DNA of 60,000 bases. It comes from Takakia lepidozioides (Eukaryota > Streptophyta > Takakiopsida > Takakiales > Takakiaceae). The stretch is from the NCBI GenBank assembly GCA_030704615.1, contig CM060734.1:58484042-58544041 (forward strand), given 5' to 3'. The first letter of the stretch is position 1. Every line of letters starts with the position of its first letter. Made by a program: the position numbers and the translations under genes. Under the pieces are notes generated by a model that ran no database searches, was not told the DNA's origin, and saw only the letters and a program-made list of their open reading frames with translations. Below are positions 43,743-56,769 of the stretch, piece by piece.

Positions 43743-44524
43743 TATGTGAAAACCACAGTTGCAGACTCAAAGCTCAAAGCTAGACAGGCGAGCGGCAGAA
43801 ACGGAGCAGGCCAACAGCTTTATTTGGATCACCTCATTTGGCTGCAGGTTGACAATGACAAAATTCGATCAATACATATCGAGGGCTTCCATCCCTTTCA
43901 AAAACTAAATAAAACAAAAATCGATCAAAAGTCAGTTGCCACCTTTCTCGTCGTGAGCATATCTAGACTGGCCCCCCTACATGATTCCATTGCCAGCTGC
44001 TGTTGGCAGAGTAAGCGAATTTAGTCTAAAGCCCTCTTCACCTTCTCAACAGCCATCATCTCTCCATCTCTCCTTGGTCAACATCTGAGAGACAACTGAT
44101 GGTTCACAAAATCTCCCAGCCCCACTTTATCAATCCACTAACCGCTTCTTCCTTCTCCTCGGATTTACAGATTGCGAGTCACTCCTCTCATTCTTCTAGA
44201 GTACAGTGATAATAAAGTTGTCATAGCTAGCTACTGATTTGATTGGGCCTTATCAAGGATCTTAGATTAAAACAAATCTTAAAGAGAGATGTTTGTCTAA
44301 AGCCACCAGATTTTTCCTAATCCAATCTCGATGTTGGCTTCATGGATTCTTTATCTTTTAAGTGTAGAATGACTTAGGAAGAGTCTAACAAACTCTGCAA
44401 ATAGCTTTCCATTGCCTTCACTATGTTGACCTCTATCCAGGCTTACATAAATTAAACGAGATCATGAATCTTTCAACCTCACGTACGAGTTGACTGCTAA
44501 AATTCATATTGCATGGTGCTTGTT
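43743..44524. other. Downstream flank of PPR gene A
   Basis: AT-rich, no gene recognised; presumably includes the 3' UTR of PPR gene A. Confidence 0.4.
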
Positions 44525-47156
44525 TCACCAGTAATCCCCACAAGAGCAACTTCCACCTTGGAAGTGGTGAAAGCGGTTCGAATCCCGTACAATAACTGCT
44601 CGTCCCACTATCTTTGATATGAACTTGGTGGCAGTGTGGCAGTCACCACACACCCGAAGGTTCTTGATCACGCGGATAGGTGTCCCAGGGGGTGTGCTGA
44701 TGAGCCCAAAAGCAATGGCCAGCTTCTCACCATGGTGGCCAAGAGACAACTCCTTTTGCTCCTCCTCCACATCATGCAATACAAAGCGTGTGTCAGGCAC
44801 GTACCCTGCCTCCTTCATCTGACCAAACAACCTCTCCAGCTCAGTATGAATTTCTTCAGTTTGCGGATGTGATCTGTCTTCTACAGCGAATTCATGCACC
44901 TTGTTGTTCAGCTCAATGCAGCTACGTCCGCGTTCCTTTCTGACACCTCTTTCCTCCATCATTTCTCTCACCTTTGCTTTATCAGCCCACCTGCCAGCTG
45001 CAGCGTACATATTCGATAGCGTCACATATGATGGAGCATGCTGTGGATCTGCCTTGAGACTGCATTTTGCAGCACGTTCTGCTAGCTCCATATTGCCATG
45101 AGCTCTGCAAGCACCAAGCAGGGCCCGCCAGACCCTGGCATCTGGTTCAATTGGCATTTGATTGATAAAGTCCTGTGCCTCATCCAGTCGCCCTGCACGC
45201 CCAAGAAGATCCACCATGCAGCCAAAATGCTCTACTGTAGGGGTGACACCATGATCTCGACTCATGGAATCAAAGTACAGGCGGCCTTCATTGACTAGGC
45301 CTCCGTAGCTGCATGCAGAGAGAAGAGACATAAAGGTTATACTGTCTGGCTTCAAGCCTTCCTGTTGCATTTGCTCATAGATTTCAAAAGCCTCATCAGC
45401 ATGCCCATGCTGGGCATATCCTGCGATCATGGCATTCCATGAGACAACATTTCTTTCAGCCATTTGTTTGAACACTTGATACGCATCCAGTAGGCTCCCA
45501 CATTTAGCATACATGTCAAGAAGGGTAGTCTTCAAGTTAATACACCAGCCAATTCCAGCCTTGATGATGTCAGCATGGACTTGTTTGCCCTTTTCCAGAG
45601 CCCCTAGACTGGCACATGCATTGAGCACGCATATGAACGTAACCCTGTCAGGTATCACCCCTTCCAATTGCATTTCCTTGTACATTCTGAAAGCGTCTTC
45701 ACCATGCCCATGCTGGACATAGCCTGCAATCATGGCATTCCATGAGACCACATTTCTTTCAGCCATTTTGTCAAACAATTGACGGGCATCTGTTAGGCTC
45801 CCACATTTGGCATACATATCAACAAGTGTGGTCTCCAAATTAATATATGACCCTATTCCAGCCTTGAGGATGTCAGCATGGACCCACTTTCCCTTTTCCA
45901 AGGCTCCTAGGCTGGCACATGCGTTGAGAACACAAATGAATGTGACCAAATCCGGCGTTGCACCTTCCCGTAGCATATGCTCATACATTTTCAAAGCCTC
46001 TTCACCATTCCCATGCTGGGCATAGCCTGCAATCATGGCGTTCCAAGAGACCACATCTCGTTCAGCCATTTGGTCAAAGACTTTACGCGCATCATTTATG
46101 CTCCCACATTTCGCATACATGTCAACAAGGGTTGTCTTCAAGTTAAGACATGATGAGATTCCAGCTTTGAGGATGTCTGCATGAACACGCTTGCCCTTTT
46201 CCAGGTGTGCTAAGCTCGCACATGCTTTGAGAATGCAAATGAATGTGGACCCATTGGCCACCACGCCTTCTTGTTGCATCCGCTCATACATTTTGAGAGC
46301 ATCTTCACCATGCCCATGCTGGGCATAGCCTGTGATCATGGCGTTCCATGAGACCACATCTCGTTCAATCATCTGGTCAAATATTTGTCGTGCATCCTTT
46401 ACGCGCCCGCATTTGGCATATCCTGCGATCATAGCAGTCCATGAGACCACATTTCGTTTCACCATTTTATTGAACACTTGATGCGCATCCTTCATGCTCC
46501 CACATTTGGCATACATGTCAACAAGAGTAGTCTCCAAAGTAATATCAGACGCAATTCCAGTTTTGATGATTTCAGCATGGACCTGCTGCCCCCTTTCCAG
46601 GGCCCCTAGCCTGGCGCATGTATTGAGAACACAAGTGAAAGTGACCCTATCGGGCATCACTCCTTCCCCTTGCATTTGCTCGTAGATCTCAAACGCCTTC
46701 TTAGCCTGCCCATTTTTGGCATATCCCTTGATCATCATAGTCCATGTAAATATGTCTCGTTCAGGCATTTTGTCAAACACTTCACGTGCATCCGACACGC
46801 TCCCACACTTGCTATACATGTTGATGAGGGTATTATCTAGAAAGATGCTTGGCTTGAATCCACTTTGGATCAAGTGCGCATGCACCTGCTTTCCTTCTGC
46901 TAGGGCTTTCATGTTGATGCACCTCTCTAATAGACAGACATAAGTGTTGGATTCTGCCTGAAAGCCAGGTTGGTTCAGAATGTGCAGTGCCTCCTTCAGT
47001 CGTTTGTCCCTACAGAGTGACCTCACATCCTCATGAGTCCCACATGACCTATTGTTGACTCCCTCTCTTTGTTTCCTTTCAAAACCAGGGGCGAGTGTGG
47101 AGGTGCTGCCACTCTGATGTCCAACAAACAATTGTGCATGACTCAACCATGGCATC
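44525..47156 (-). CDS. PPR gene A: DYW-class pentatricopeptide protein
   Basis: PLS-type PPR protein of about 876 residues from ATG 47155. It has a long array of 31-36-residue repeats ([49 protein letters not shown]), then E/E+ domains and a complete DYW domain ending CSCGDYW. The deaminase motif is present: HGEKLAIAF as HxE, and CGDCH as CxxC. DYW-PPR proteins perform site-specific C-to-U RNA editing in chloroplasts or mitochondria; the target cannot be read here. The exon starts at an acceptor (AG at 47158-47157). At least one leader exon lies upstream, so the transit peptide is not certain. No internal stop. Confidence 0.93.
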
Positions 47157-47356
47157 CTGCAACTCAAAACACCTATAATTAAATTTTACTCAATGATATT
47201 GCAGTGGTCTGAGATACTTGAATGAAGATATCTCGGCGTGGAGACAAAAATTGAGAGATTAACAGGGTTCAAATCTACTCCAGTCTATAATACTTCAAGA
47301 CTGTAAGTCAAGCAATTCTAGTTGAAACCATCAACTCATCATCAACAAAACCATAC

Positions 47357-47538
47357 CTATTGCACTGTCGGCTTGGAGCACCCTGGTGCAAATTGACATA
47401 AGAAACAGCACCAGATGGTACTCGACCTTGCCCCATAGCAGCTAGCCCTCCATCCACCCAAGGTGGGTTAACCGAACTCTCAATCCATAAGACCTCATTT
47501 GTGCCATTATGTTTGGAGTCTGGCGATTTTGGAAATTT
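47357..47538 (-). CDS. PPR gene A leader exon E2
   Basis: Acceptor TTTTCACAG precedes 47538 and the donor AG|GTATGG follows 47357. Joining across a 200-bp intron (47356-47157) gives AAT AGG ATG CCA in frame. The product (KFPKSPDSK, NEVLWIESSV, GLAAMGQGRVPSG) matches the start of PPR gene B ([19 protein letters not shown]). Size 182 bp, phase 0 to 2. Confidence 0.65.
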
Positions 47539-48055
47539 CTGTGAAAACCACAAATATAAGCATAAGCTTCAACAATCGGCTTGTATGGATTGGGCTAGAA
47601 CACCAAAGCTCCAAAACATGTTTCATATAACAGGTATCCTTGAATGACCTTGAGCATACTACTGTCAGTCCCTGTTAACCAGCAAGAACAACCTACTAAT
47701 ACCCACAATGAGACTCTTCAGGACAAAGAGCAACATGGATCTTAGCAACTGTAGATACACCCAGTGACTGGAGATCCATAAAGTATCTTCATGTCAGTTT
47801 CTGTCCTGACTCACTTCCTAGATGAAGATAGTCTCACCTTCTCATTCCTGTTGTCAAACGACCAAGAACGATCTAGGAAGGGCTCCTGCCAGATATGTTC
47901 TCTGCTCATTGTTTCATCTGCATACAAAATCTGCAAGAACATGATTGTTGCTAGCTTTCACTTCTCTCAATCACTATTGACAGCTGGTGTAGCTTTGAAA
48001 AACATTCTCCAAGTCATGCACACACTGAGAAACATACAAACATACCAGAAATTAC

Positions 48056-48405
48056 AGATGTTGCAGAAGGTACTGTAGGGGCTTGCAGTGAACAGGCCCA
48101 CCCTTACAAGCCAGGCTGATTGGGTGATACTCACAATCCTCCACCACCCTTGTCTGATCAGAATCTGAGAGTCCGCCATAATCTGCCATCCCACCAAGAC
48201 CTGGCCACCTGTCTTGAAACTTCAATGGAGGTCCAATGTCCACAAGAGAAGGACCAGACGTGGATATGTATCCACCATCGGATTGTATTCGACTTTGAGT
48301 CATGGCAGCTCGCTCTCCTTTCACCCGAGGGGGCTTCAACCAAGTCTCATACCAAAGGACCTCCTTTGTGTCCGTAAGTCTTAGGTCTGCTGATATGGCG
48401 ACAAT
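48056..48405 (-). CDS. Paralogous leader exon E1
   Basis: Acceptor TTTTCACAG, donor ATCT|GTAATT, 350 bp, phase 0 to 2. Encodes TDTKEVLWYETWLKPPRVKG and AAMTQSRIQS, homologous to E2, then a longer tail. Phase fits splicing to the main exon but not to E2 first, so E1 and E2 would be alternatives. Confidence 0.5.
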
Positions 48406-48480
48406 CTGTGAAAACCACGAGTGTGAAGCTGAGTAGCCAAAGCTTCAACCACAGCCTCAAATAGACCAGGCGAAAAAAAA

Positions 48481-50204
48481 AATCTCTGCAGGCAAACAAA
48501 AGGCCACAACGGACCAGCTTCCATGCTACTGTGGAAAGACAGACAGGACGAACTACCGCAGGTATGACAGACAAAGACTGTCATAATTAAAACAATGGTT
48601 CAAAACTTCTAGTCAGACACTAAATTCAATGGGGCCAGTCTAGACAACCTCACCTTATGAAATCTGTTATCGCACCAGTGCCAATGATGTGACTTAAACT
48701 GAGCACCTGCAAGAAAATGCCACCAAACCATAAGATTTTTACGATCTCTTGATTATATGATTCTTATGAGAAAAAACGGCTCTCTCTCTATCCCTCTGGA
48801 CCTCTTAAGTGTGCGTAATAACTTTCTTCTTCTTCTTCTTCTTCTTCTCAGTCATATGTCACGGTGGTTGAACTTCTTCAACCAACATGGTGTACTTTTG
48901 CTGTCAGTTTGGAGCCTGGATGGCTCCTGCGGCACATGAGAACCCAGAAAATTGCAAGGACTTTCGTGCTCGTACCCTCTTTCGGTATCCCTGAAGCCTT
49001 GGAAGGTCCCATGACCACCAATCGCACGGATCTCTGGCCTCGCATTGTCAAGAGGTTTGTCCTGCTCCTTGACTGTAAGAAGAAATCAAGACCTTCACGA
49101 TGGCGTCTTCCCGGAGCAGATTGCTACCATCCTCGTCTCCGTGTGCGAGCGAGCATCACACCTGAGAACTTCGAGCCTTTTCCACAACCGACTGCCGCAC
49201 CTCCTCATGAATCGGGAGATCTAATCATGCATCAGTCGAGAGAGGAACATTCTTTCGTATCCTAAACGAGTTTCTCGGCTCCTTTGCTTGCCTTCAACAG
49301 TAGGCCACTGTGGCAATTTTTTCTGAACGAAGATCATTGATAAATGGACGATGAGGCAACATTTCGTTTTGATGACCTTAAAACTTTCCTCATGTCAACC
49401 CATTTCTCATTGACGCAACTTGAGGATCAAGTGCTCTGGTTCTGAATGGAACGATCTTCTCACGATGGGCAACATGATGACCCCACACAAACGATTGAGC
49501 ACATGCAACGATCGGGTCTGGAAGAGGACAGAAGATCGCAGGTGGGTTCCTCCCTCACGCAGGCATAGGGACGGTTGCAGCTTGGCAAGCAAGGGCCTGT
49601 TGTTCTCATTACCTCATTGGGCCGGATGCCTCACATCATGCACGACATTAAGGTGTCAGGCTGTAGAGCTCAAAGACACATCCACCTTGCCAGCGCAGGG
49701 CACAAGGTCCTTGCAAGTGATGGCTATGGCAGTTCCCACGCCTTCAGGGAAGCTCAAAGAAGGTATAGGCAAGCGACCCTTTTCTGTATCGTTAAATCTC
49801 CAATTCTTCGTCACATATAGACCCAGAAAGTGCAACCATTTGGTGGCAAGAAGTGCTGTATAGGAACGTTGGCATGACCAACAGCCTTCCATCACCTCCT
49901 TCACTGTCGTATACATTCTTTGAGATACTTCTGTTTCTTTCTAAATGATAAATTCACCTGTGGAAGTCCTACCTCGCTCAATAAACGAGTAGTTTTTCGG
50001 TGGAAGAACTGATTTAACCTATATTGTCATCCAAAGAACTTAATTTCCATGGTGAAATTTACTGGACTATGCTTTCAGTTGCCTGGATTTACCATGCTGA
50101 TCTCTCAGTCATAGTTCTTGTTGGATCGGTGGGTTATAAATCCATGAGTGGCTGGAATTTGGTTTTCTCGACGTAGTAGTAGCCTGTTGCTTGTAGGATG
50201 CATA
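48481..50204. other. Centre of the divergent PPR pair
   Basis: Contains a CTT microsatellite (48826-48848) and open frames at 48864-49265 and 49420-49863 with no recognised domain. The arms on either side are inverted copies. This should hold the promoters of both PPR genes; no clear TATA box assigned. Confidence 0.4.
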
Positions 50205-50279
50205 GACATACTTGCCTGGTCTATACAAGTCTGTGGCTGAAGCTATGTCTGCTCAGCTGCACACTCGTGGTTTTCACAG

Positions 50280-50607
50280 AAAAGTTCAAGATCATCAGAC
50301 TTCAGGCATAAGTTCACAAGGGAGGTCCTGTGGATTGAGACTCTGTCAATTCTCCCTTGTTGAAAGCAGAGCTAGCAACAATGACACAAAGTCGAACACA
50401 ATTTGGTGTTGGGTTCTATTTGTGGTCTGATTATCAGAGCTCCATTGAAGATTCGAGTTGGGAGTCCAGATGCTGATGGGATGACATGTTATGGTCGAAG
50501 CAAAGAGTCTGATCAAACAAGGGCTGTGGCGGAGTGTGAGTTTGACCCAATTGGTCTGGCTTGGAGGGTGCCCTGTTCCCACAAGTTCAGTATCTCCTGC
50601 AAAATCT
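50280..50607 (+). pseudogene. Decayed leader exon E1' on the gene B side
   Basis: Homologous to E1 in inverted orientation, with the same acceptor context (GTGGTTTTCACAG) and donor context (ATCT|GTAATTTC). The frame is broken by stops. Confidence 0.6.
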
Positions 50608-51134
50608 GTAATTTCTGCTTTTTTTTACGAGTGTATATAGATTGGAGCATGAGGTGGAGAAAGAGCCCGGAGTAACCTGCAGAAATGTTTCCAAATCTAC
50701 ACTAGCATTCCTCCAGAGAATCGAACCTGGAAACAGCTCTTATCTACTTGCGGTGTCTGGCATGCAGGTGTAAGACATCACGCTGAACAACTCTGGCATG
50801 AGTTCTTCTCAGATCTGTCACAGTTGTGGAACAACAGGTCAGAGAAGGTGAGAGGCATTAGGATGTAAGTCAAAGAAAGGTTTAGAGTGAACCTGGGTAA
50901 GGATGCTTTGTGGACTGGGACAGCATCTTTAGCTGCTAGTTTGAGTGACAAAATTTCTTTGTTCTTGAGGAGTTGCAATTATTGTCTGTACCGGTAGCAT
51001 GTTCTGGCTTGTTAGCAGGATGGGAAAGTAGGCTGTTCAAAGTGGTTCCCTGTTACGTGCAAGAAGCTTGCGTGGTTGTTACCTGGTCTGGACAGGATTG
51101 TTATTAAACCTATTGCATATTGTCATTCTCACAG

Positions 51135-53825
51135 AAATATCCAAGATCACCAGATTTCAGACGTAAGAGCAATAAGAGGGTCCTGTGGATGGAGAGTTGG
51201 TTGAACTGCCATCCTATGAAAGGAGAGCTAGCTGTCATGATACATAGTCGATCACAATCTGGTAATGTTTCTGAAAGAGGGCCAAGACAGGGATTCAACA
51301 AGAAGTCTTCTGGACCTCATTGGGATGTAAGATCATTGTGTAAGGTGGGACGACTGAAAGAGGCGCTGCACATTTTGGACCAGACTGGCATACTAGCAGA
51401 CTCCAGTACTTATGTCTGTCTCTTGCAGAGATGCATCATCATGAAAGCCCTTGCAGAGGGTAAGCAGGTGCATGCCCACATTATCCAAAATGGATTCAAG
51501 CCAAACATCTTTCTAGACAACACCCTAATCAACATGTATAGCAAGTGTGGGAGTGTGGTGGATGCACGCAAAGTGTTTGATAAAATGTCTGAACGAGACA
51601 TGTTTACATGGAGTATGATGATTGGCGGATATGCCAAACATGGGCATGCTGAGAAGGCTTTTGAAATCTATGAACAAATGCAACGGGAAGGTGCGACGCC
51701 TGACAGGGTCATATTCACTTGTGTTCTGAATGTGTGTGCCAGGCTAGGAGTACTGGAAAAGGGCCAGCAGATCCATGCTGACATTGTCAAAACAGGAATT
51801 GTGCCAGATATTACCTTGGAGTCTAGCCTTGTTGACATGTATGCCAAATGTGGGAGCATAAAAGATGCACGTCAAGTGTTTGAGAAAATGCCCGAACAAA
51901 ATGTGGTGTCGTGGACAGCCATGATTGGAGGATATGTCAAATGCGGGAATATAAAGGATGCGAAACTAGTGTTTGAAAAAATGTTGAAACGAGATGTTGT
52001 CTCATGGAACGCCATGATTGGAGGCTATGCTCAGCATGGGAATGGTGAAGAGGCTTTCAAAATGTACAAGCAAATGCAGAGGGAAGGCATGAGACCCAAT
52101 GGGGTGACCTTCATTAGCGTTCTCAATGCTTGTGCCATCCTAGGAGATCTGGAAAAGGGTAAGCAGGTCCACGCTGACATCCTTAAAGCTGGAATCGTAT
52201 CGTCTATTAATTTGAAGACAACCCTTGTGGACATGTACGCCAAATGTGGAAGCCTAAAGGATGCACGGCAAGTGTTTGATGAAATGGCTGAACAAAATGT
52301 TGTCTCATGGAATGCCATGATTGCAGGATATGCCCAACATGGGCATGGTGAAGAGGCTATCCAAATGTATGATCGAATGCAACGAGAAGGAGTGATGCCT
52401 GACAGTGTCACATTCATCTGTGTTCTCAATGCATGTGCCAGCATAGGAGCTCTGGATAAAGGCAAACTGGTCCATTCTGACATTGTCAAAGCTGCAACTG
52501 TTTTATGCGTTAACTTGAAGACCACCCTTGTGGACATGTATTCCAAATGTGGGAGCGTGAAGGATGCACGTGAGGTGTTTGACAATATGGCTGAACGAGA
52601 TGTCGTCTCATGGAATGCCATGATTGCAGGCTATGCTCAGCATGGGCATGGTGAAGAGGCTTTTCAAGTCTATGAGAGAATGCAACAGAAAGGAGTGATG
52701 CCCGACAGTGTCACATTCATGTGTGTTCTCAACGCATGTGCCAGCATAGGAGCCCTGGATAAAGGCAAACTGGTCCATTTTGACATTGTCAAAGCTGCAA
52801 CTGCTTCATGCGTTAACTTGAAGACCACTCTTGTTGACATGTATTCCAAATGTGGGAGCTTGAAGGACGCACGTGAGGTGTTTGACAACATGGCTGAACG
52901 AGATGCGGTCTCATGGAACGCCATGATTGCAGGCTATGCTCAGCATGGGCATGGTGAAGAGGCTTTTCGAGTCTATGAGAAAATGCAACAGAAAGGCTTG
53001 AAACCAGACAGTAGCACCTTCATCTCTCTTCTCTTTGCTTGTAGTCATATGGGTCTAGTGGATGAAGGCCGTCAGTTATTTGACTCCATGAGTATTCATG
53101 GCCTCACACCTACAGTGGAGCATTTTGGCTGCATGGTGGATCTTCTTGGCCGTGCAGGGCAACTGGATGAGGCGAGGGACCTTATTACCCAAATGCCAAT
53201 GGATCCAGATGCTACGGTGTGGCGTGCCTTGCTTGGTGCCTGCAGAATTCATGGCGATCTGAAGCTAGCAGAACATGCTGCAAAATGTATTCTCATGTTG
53301 GATCCAGAGCAATCTGCAGCTTATGTGCTGCTATCAAACATCTATGCTGTGGCTGGCAGGTGGGATGACAAAGAGAAGGTCAGACAGATGATGAAGGATA
53401 GAGGTATTAGAAAGGAGCCTGGGCGCAGTTGGATTGAGGTGAACAACCAGGTGCATGAATTTGTTGTAGAAGACAAATTGCATCCACAAATCAAGGAGAT
53501 CCATGCTAAGTTGGAGAGATTGTCTGGGCAGATGAAGGAGGCTGGATATGTGCCTGACAAACGTTTTGCATTGCATGATGTAGAGGAGGAGCAAAAGGAA
53601 ATTTCTCTTGGCTACCACAGTGAGAAGCTTGCCATTGCTTTTGGGATCATCAATACGCCCCCTGGGACACATATTTGCATCATGAAGAACCTTCGAGTAT
53701 GCGGAGATTGTCATACCGGCACCAAGTTCATCTCAAAGATTGTTGGTCGAACAGTCATCTTGCGGGATGCCAGCCGCTTTCACCACTTCCAAGATGGGTT
53801 TTGCTCTTGTGGGGATTACTGGTGA
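51135..53825 (+). CDS. PPR gene B: DYW-class pentatricopeptide protein
   Basis: Uninterrupted from an acceptor-like CTCACAG (51134) to the stop at 53825. The first in-frame ATG is 51189 (878 residues). The leader sequence ([16 protein letters not shown]) is fused directly to the PPR array without the intron seen in gene A. A long PLS array follows, with two almost identical 101-residue modules (about 52401-52703 and 52704-53006), then E/E+ and DYW domains. Deaminase residues are intact: [10 protein letters not shown] and CGDCH, and the end is CSCGDYW. Expected organellar C-to-U RNA editor. N-terminal targeting is uncertain because an upstream exon may supply the start. Confidence 0.93.
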   Translation, partial: KYPRSPDFRRKSNKRVLWMESWLNCHPMKGELAVMIHSRSQSGNVSERGPRQGFNKKSSGPHWDVRSLCKVGRLKEALHILDQTGILADSSTYVCLLQRCIIMKALAEGKQVHAHIIQNGFKPNIFLDNTLINMYSKCGSVVDARKVFDKMSERDMFTWSMMIGGYAKHGHAEKAFEIYEQMQREGATPDRVIFTCVLNVCARLGVLEKGQQIHADIVKTGIVPDITLESSLVDMYAKCGSIKDARQVFEKMPEQNVVSWTAMIGGYVKCGNIKDAKLVFEKMLKRDVVSWNAMIGGYAQHGNGEEAFKMYKQMQREGMRPNGVTFISVLNACAILGDLEKGKQVHADILKAGIVSSINLKTTLVDMYAKCGSLKDARQVFDEMAEQNVVSWNAMIAGYAQHGHGEEAIQMYDRMQREGVMPDSVTFICVLNACASIGALDKGKLVHSDIVKAATVLCVNLKTTLVDMYSKCGSVKDAREVFDNMAERDVVSWNAMIAGYAQHGHGEEAFQVYERMQQKGVMPDSVTFMCVLNACASIGALDKGKLVHFDIVKAATASCVNLKTTLVDMYSKCGSLKDAREVFDNMAERDAVSWNAMIAGYAQHGHGEEAFRVYEKMQQKGLKPDSSTFISLLFACSHMGLVDEGRQLFDSMSIHGLTPTVEHFGCMVDLLGRAGQLDEARDLITQMPMDPDATVWRALLGACRIHGDLKLAEHAAKCILMLDPEQSAAYVLLSNIYAVAGRWDDKEKVRQMMKDRGIRKEPGRSWIEVNNQVHEFVVEDKLHPQIKEIHAKLERLSGQMKEAGYVPDKRFALHDVEEEQKEISLGYHSEKLAIAFGIINTPPGTHICIMKNLRVCGDCHTGTKFISKIVGRTVILRDASRFHHFQDGFCSCGDYW

Positions 53826-54925
53826 CGCCACCAACATGCAAGATGGAAGACAAGTGTGTTTTTCAAAGATGAGGGTGGTTGTCGTTATTGAAGCATTGTA
53901 AACTGGAAGGATATAACTGGTGTCCGGAAGTGCAATAGTCAGGACCTTAATGACAACCATGTTAATGATTATAGTTCAAATGTGAGTATTGAAGTTATGG
54001 GAAACCTTCTGAAAATATTTTGTTGGCTTCAGTGCTTCACCAAGGACTTAGGAATTTGATTGAAGGAAGATGCCTCTCCGATTTGCAGTGAATGCTTGCA
54101 ACAGCATAAGGTGCAGATGCCTCTAGTGCTGGGAAGCAGGAGTGTAATCAAGCAGAGTGCAACAAAGGCAGAATCATGCACAGTGATGAAGGAGATACTT
54201 GGGCACGGTTTGCAAATTCAAGTGCAGAACGCCTGGTGCAACACGGATCTACGAAGAAGTTGGAGGAGATGATGGATCTTAACATTCACATTGTTGCTTC
54301 TTCCAGCCTGACAGACGGCTGGAACCAATGCGTGTGCTACTGCTCAACTTCAACGCATGCCTTTACCCATTCAGGCTGCAGTACATTTTCCAGGAGTTTC
54401 TTGTTCAGCTTGGGTGTTCCCTATCTGCACATAATTTTAAATGCCCTATGCAATGGCCAACAATATTGAGTGTTGCCTTTGTGGAGCTTGGAAGTAAAGC
54501 AGATCCCCTTTAAAAGTCTGACAACAGAAGTTTTTGCAACTTGGTGCTGTTCTAAATTATGAGATGCCCGCGTACCTAATTCGGCAGTCATTCAATCTAA
54601 GTGGCTTTGATATGAATGGGTTAAATGCCACAGGAGCTTGCCATGTAAGGTCCATGTAAGGTGATGCAAAAGCTGGTCATGCAGGTCCTACACTGAGACA
54701 AACCATTACTAATGCAAACTGGCTGCTCTATCCCTGTTAGCACCAGAAGACTCGAGAAGTATATACGCGTGAGGAAGGATCAGAGCAGAATTTCGAAGGG
54801 ATGATTGCTTGTTTGAGCTTTGTCCATTGCAGGTATCTATCCAAGAGAGATTGGAACCAGTCTAGATGTACTCGAATTGTCAGCAAATGACAGTGATTTC
54901 GACCTACAGGTGACAATTGCAGCAT
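53404..54925 (+). repeat. Source arm of an inverted duplication
   Basis: The DYW end and 3' flank of gene B reappear reverse-complemented from 58630 to the window end, with several small deletions in the copy. Open frames at 54060-54513 in this flank have no recognised domain and are probably 3' UTR. Confidence 0.9.
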
Positions 54926-55973
54926 AACCCTTGAAAGCTTCATTACATTGAGACCACACAAGACAATTGTACAAGAGAGGAAGGTTCCCCCAGGGGGAGT
55001 GAAAAACAAAAGGAAAGCAAATAATAGTCCTTGTGATTGACTCAAGCCTATCGCGTGTCCAATCCTGCTGCTTGAAGCACATCACACTTTTGCGGAAGGG
55101 AGTGGGTAAGAGAGAGCTGAAAGGCAAGATGAAGCCATGCCAGCTACGTCTGCCCGCAGTGTAGACATGGCTTGTACTCAGTTGCATGTTGTCTAACTGA
55201 CGCTGAAACATCGAAAAATCCCCACTGCAGACGGTAGGAATGCATCCTCAGGCCGACAGCTACCAAGGCGGGCGGTTCCTGCCTGGAGCGGCCAATCGAG
55301 AAAGCAAATCTGATCTGAAGGGACAATCAATCACTTGTAAAAGCTCTGCAGATTTTCCTGCCTATGACCACCCTTGTGAAGTCGATAACTATTTGCATCA
55401 CTCCCTTCGATGACAAATCAAAAGCGCTCAGAATGTTTCTATTGTAGCTCTGGAGATAAGGCATACGATCAGCTCTGTATTCACATCGACATCCATTCAA
55501 ATGATCATGGAAGCACAGCTGTACAATCAAGTCCCGCTTTATTCATTGTAATAGAGGAGTCCAGTTCTAGAATTCAGCTCAACTGAAAACTAAGCTTCAC
55601 ATGGGATTGTAGGAGCATACAGATAATGTCAAGTATGTCCACAAATGCCCCACATGAAGGATCACGTAGTTAACGCAGGTTCAGCCAAGGCTCTAGGCAA
55701 GCAAACAGGCCTTGCTCTATGTACTATAAAGCGACAGAAAAAGCCATCGAAGCTCTTAACGCACACGATACCAGCTCCAAGTGACTCTTGACAACCAAAG
55801 CTCATTGTACCAGGCTACGAAGCAACTTATACTTGTTGCTGTTAGTATCTAATGTACGCTGCTCAACAGGTTGAGCACTCGCGTCTAAAAAGCAAGAGGT
55901 AAAGACGGACTTTCGGTCTGAGGACCCCTGAGGACTCGTGTCCATGTGACGGGGGAGAAGTAGAGTTGCCGGG
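54926..55973. other. Spacer
   Basis: Minus-strand open frames of 60-124 codons without recognisable features; not called. Confidence 0.4.
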
Positions 55974-56591
55974 CTACTCCTTGATGGGCACAACATCACC
56001 AAGAACCATAGCTTCTAGTGCTTCCTCTGTTGCTTCCACTGCTGCAGCGATTGTGGGACTTGGCTGGGTCTCAGGCTGGTCAACAGCGGCCTCAGCCGCA
56101 GGCTGGGGATCGAATGGACTACTGATGGGATGCACACTCGGGGGAGCTGAGTGAGGACGACGAGGATGACACAAAGCTGCAGATCGACAGCCATGGTGCT
56201 TCATGTGCTTCTTATGCAAATGCCGTCTTCCATGGAAAAAGATGGGCGGAGGTGAGAAAGCCCTCACAATTGGTGCCATCGGAGTGGAAGGTCCACAATC
56301 TTTAGGACCATCAAGCGAACTGGGTGGGCAGGGCATGGCACCACGAGCGGAGCCATGTTCAAGGCCATGACCGTGGCCATGGTGGTGGCGATGTCTGTGG
56401 TGGCCACCGTGCTTCACACGGTGGCCATGGTGATGATGAAAGCCGTGGCCTCGCAAGCCACCATACCGGCCAGACCCATCTAAGGAAAACACCGTAGCAT
56501 CCACCCCGTCGACACCAGAAGCCATGGCGAGCCTCTCTGAAGCCTCAGTACCCAGCGAGAAGAAGAGAAAACGCTTGTGAGATTTAGCCAT
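55974..56591 (-). CDS. Histidine-rich protein, unknown function
   Basis: From ATG 56591 (MAKSHKRFLFF) 205 residues; ATG 56615 gives 213. Residues about 50-95 are a His/Gly tract (FHHHHGHRVKHGGHHRHRHH then GHGHG), a Pro-rich middle follows, then a basic HGRRHLHKKHMKHHG segment, and the end is acidic and Ala-rich. A TATATATA box at 56756-56763 supports the downstream ATG choice. Such His tracts can bind Zn, Ni or Cu. No named domain recognised. Confidence 0.6.
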   Translation of the reverse strand: MAKSHKRFLFFSLGTEASERLAMASGVDGVDATVFSLDGSGRYGGLRGHGFHHHHGHRVKHGGHHRHRHHHGHGHGLEHGSARGAMPCPPSSLDGPKDCGPSTPMAPIVRAFSPPPIFFHGRRHLHKKHMKHHGCRSAALCHPRRPHSAPPSVHPISSPFDPQPAAEAAVDQPETQPSPTIAAAVEATEEALEAMVLGDVVPIKE

Positions 56592-56755
56592 CTCTCTAAA
56601 CGACCCACCTCCCATCTTTCTACGTCCGACACAATCTCCGAGCCTCACTCCAAGGTGATCGATAAGAAGATCTGTAGGCAGATGACGGCAAGCTCTCGCT
56701 ATAAACGAGCAATGGCTTGGAGTGCAAGGCAAGCCATCCTCTGGTCGGTGCTACG

Positions 56756-56763
56756 TATATATA
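56756..56763 (-). promoter_or_regulatory. TATA box of the His-rich gene
   Basis: TATATATA about 165 bp upstream of ATG 56591. Confidence 0.5.
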
Positions 56764-56769
56764 AAGAAA

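Noticed and set aside
48864-49863. Two open frames between the PPR genes
   Set aside because: No domain; I considered decayed retroelement coding but could not find a convincing RT, integrase or protease motif.
54060-54513. Gene downstream of PPR gene B
   Set aside because: Its open frame is duplicated in the inverted copy with deletions and has no domain; more likely 3' UTR.
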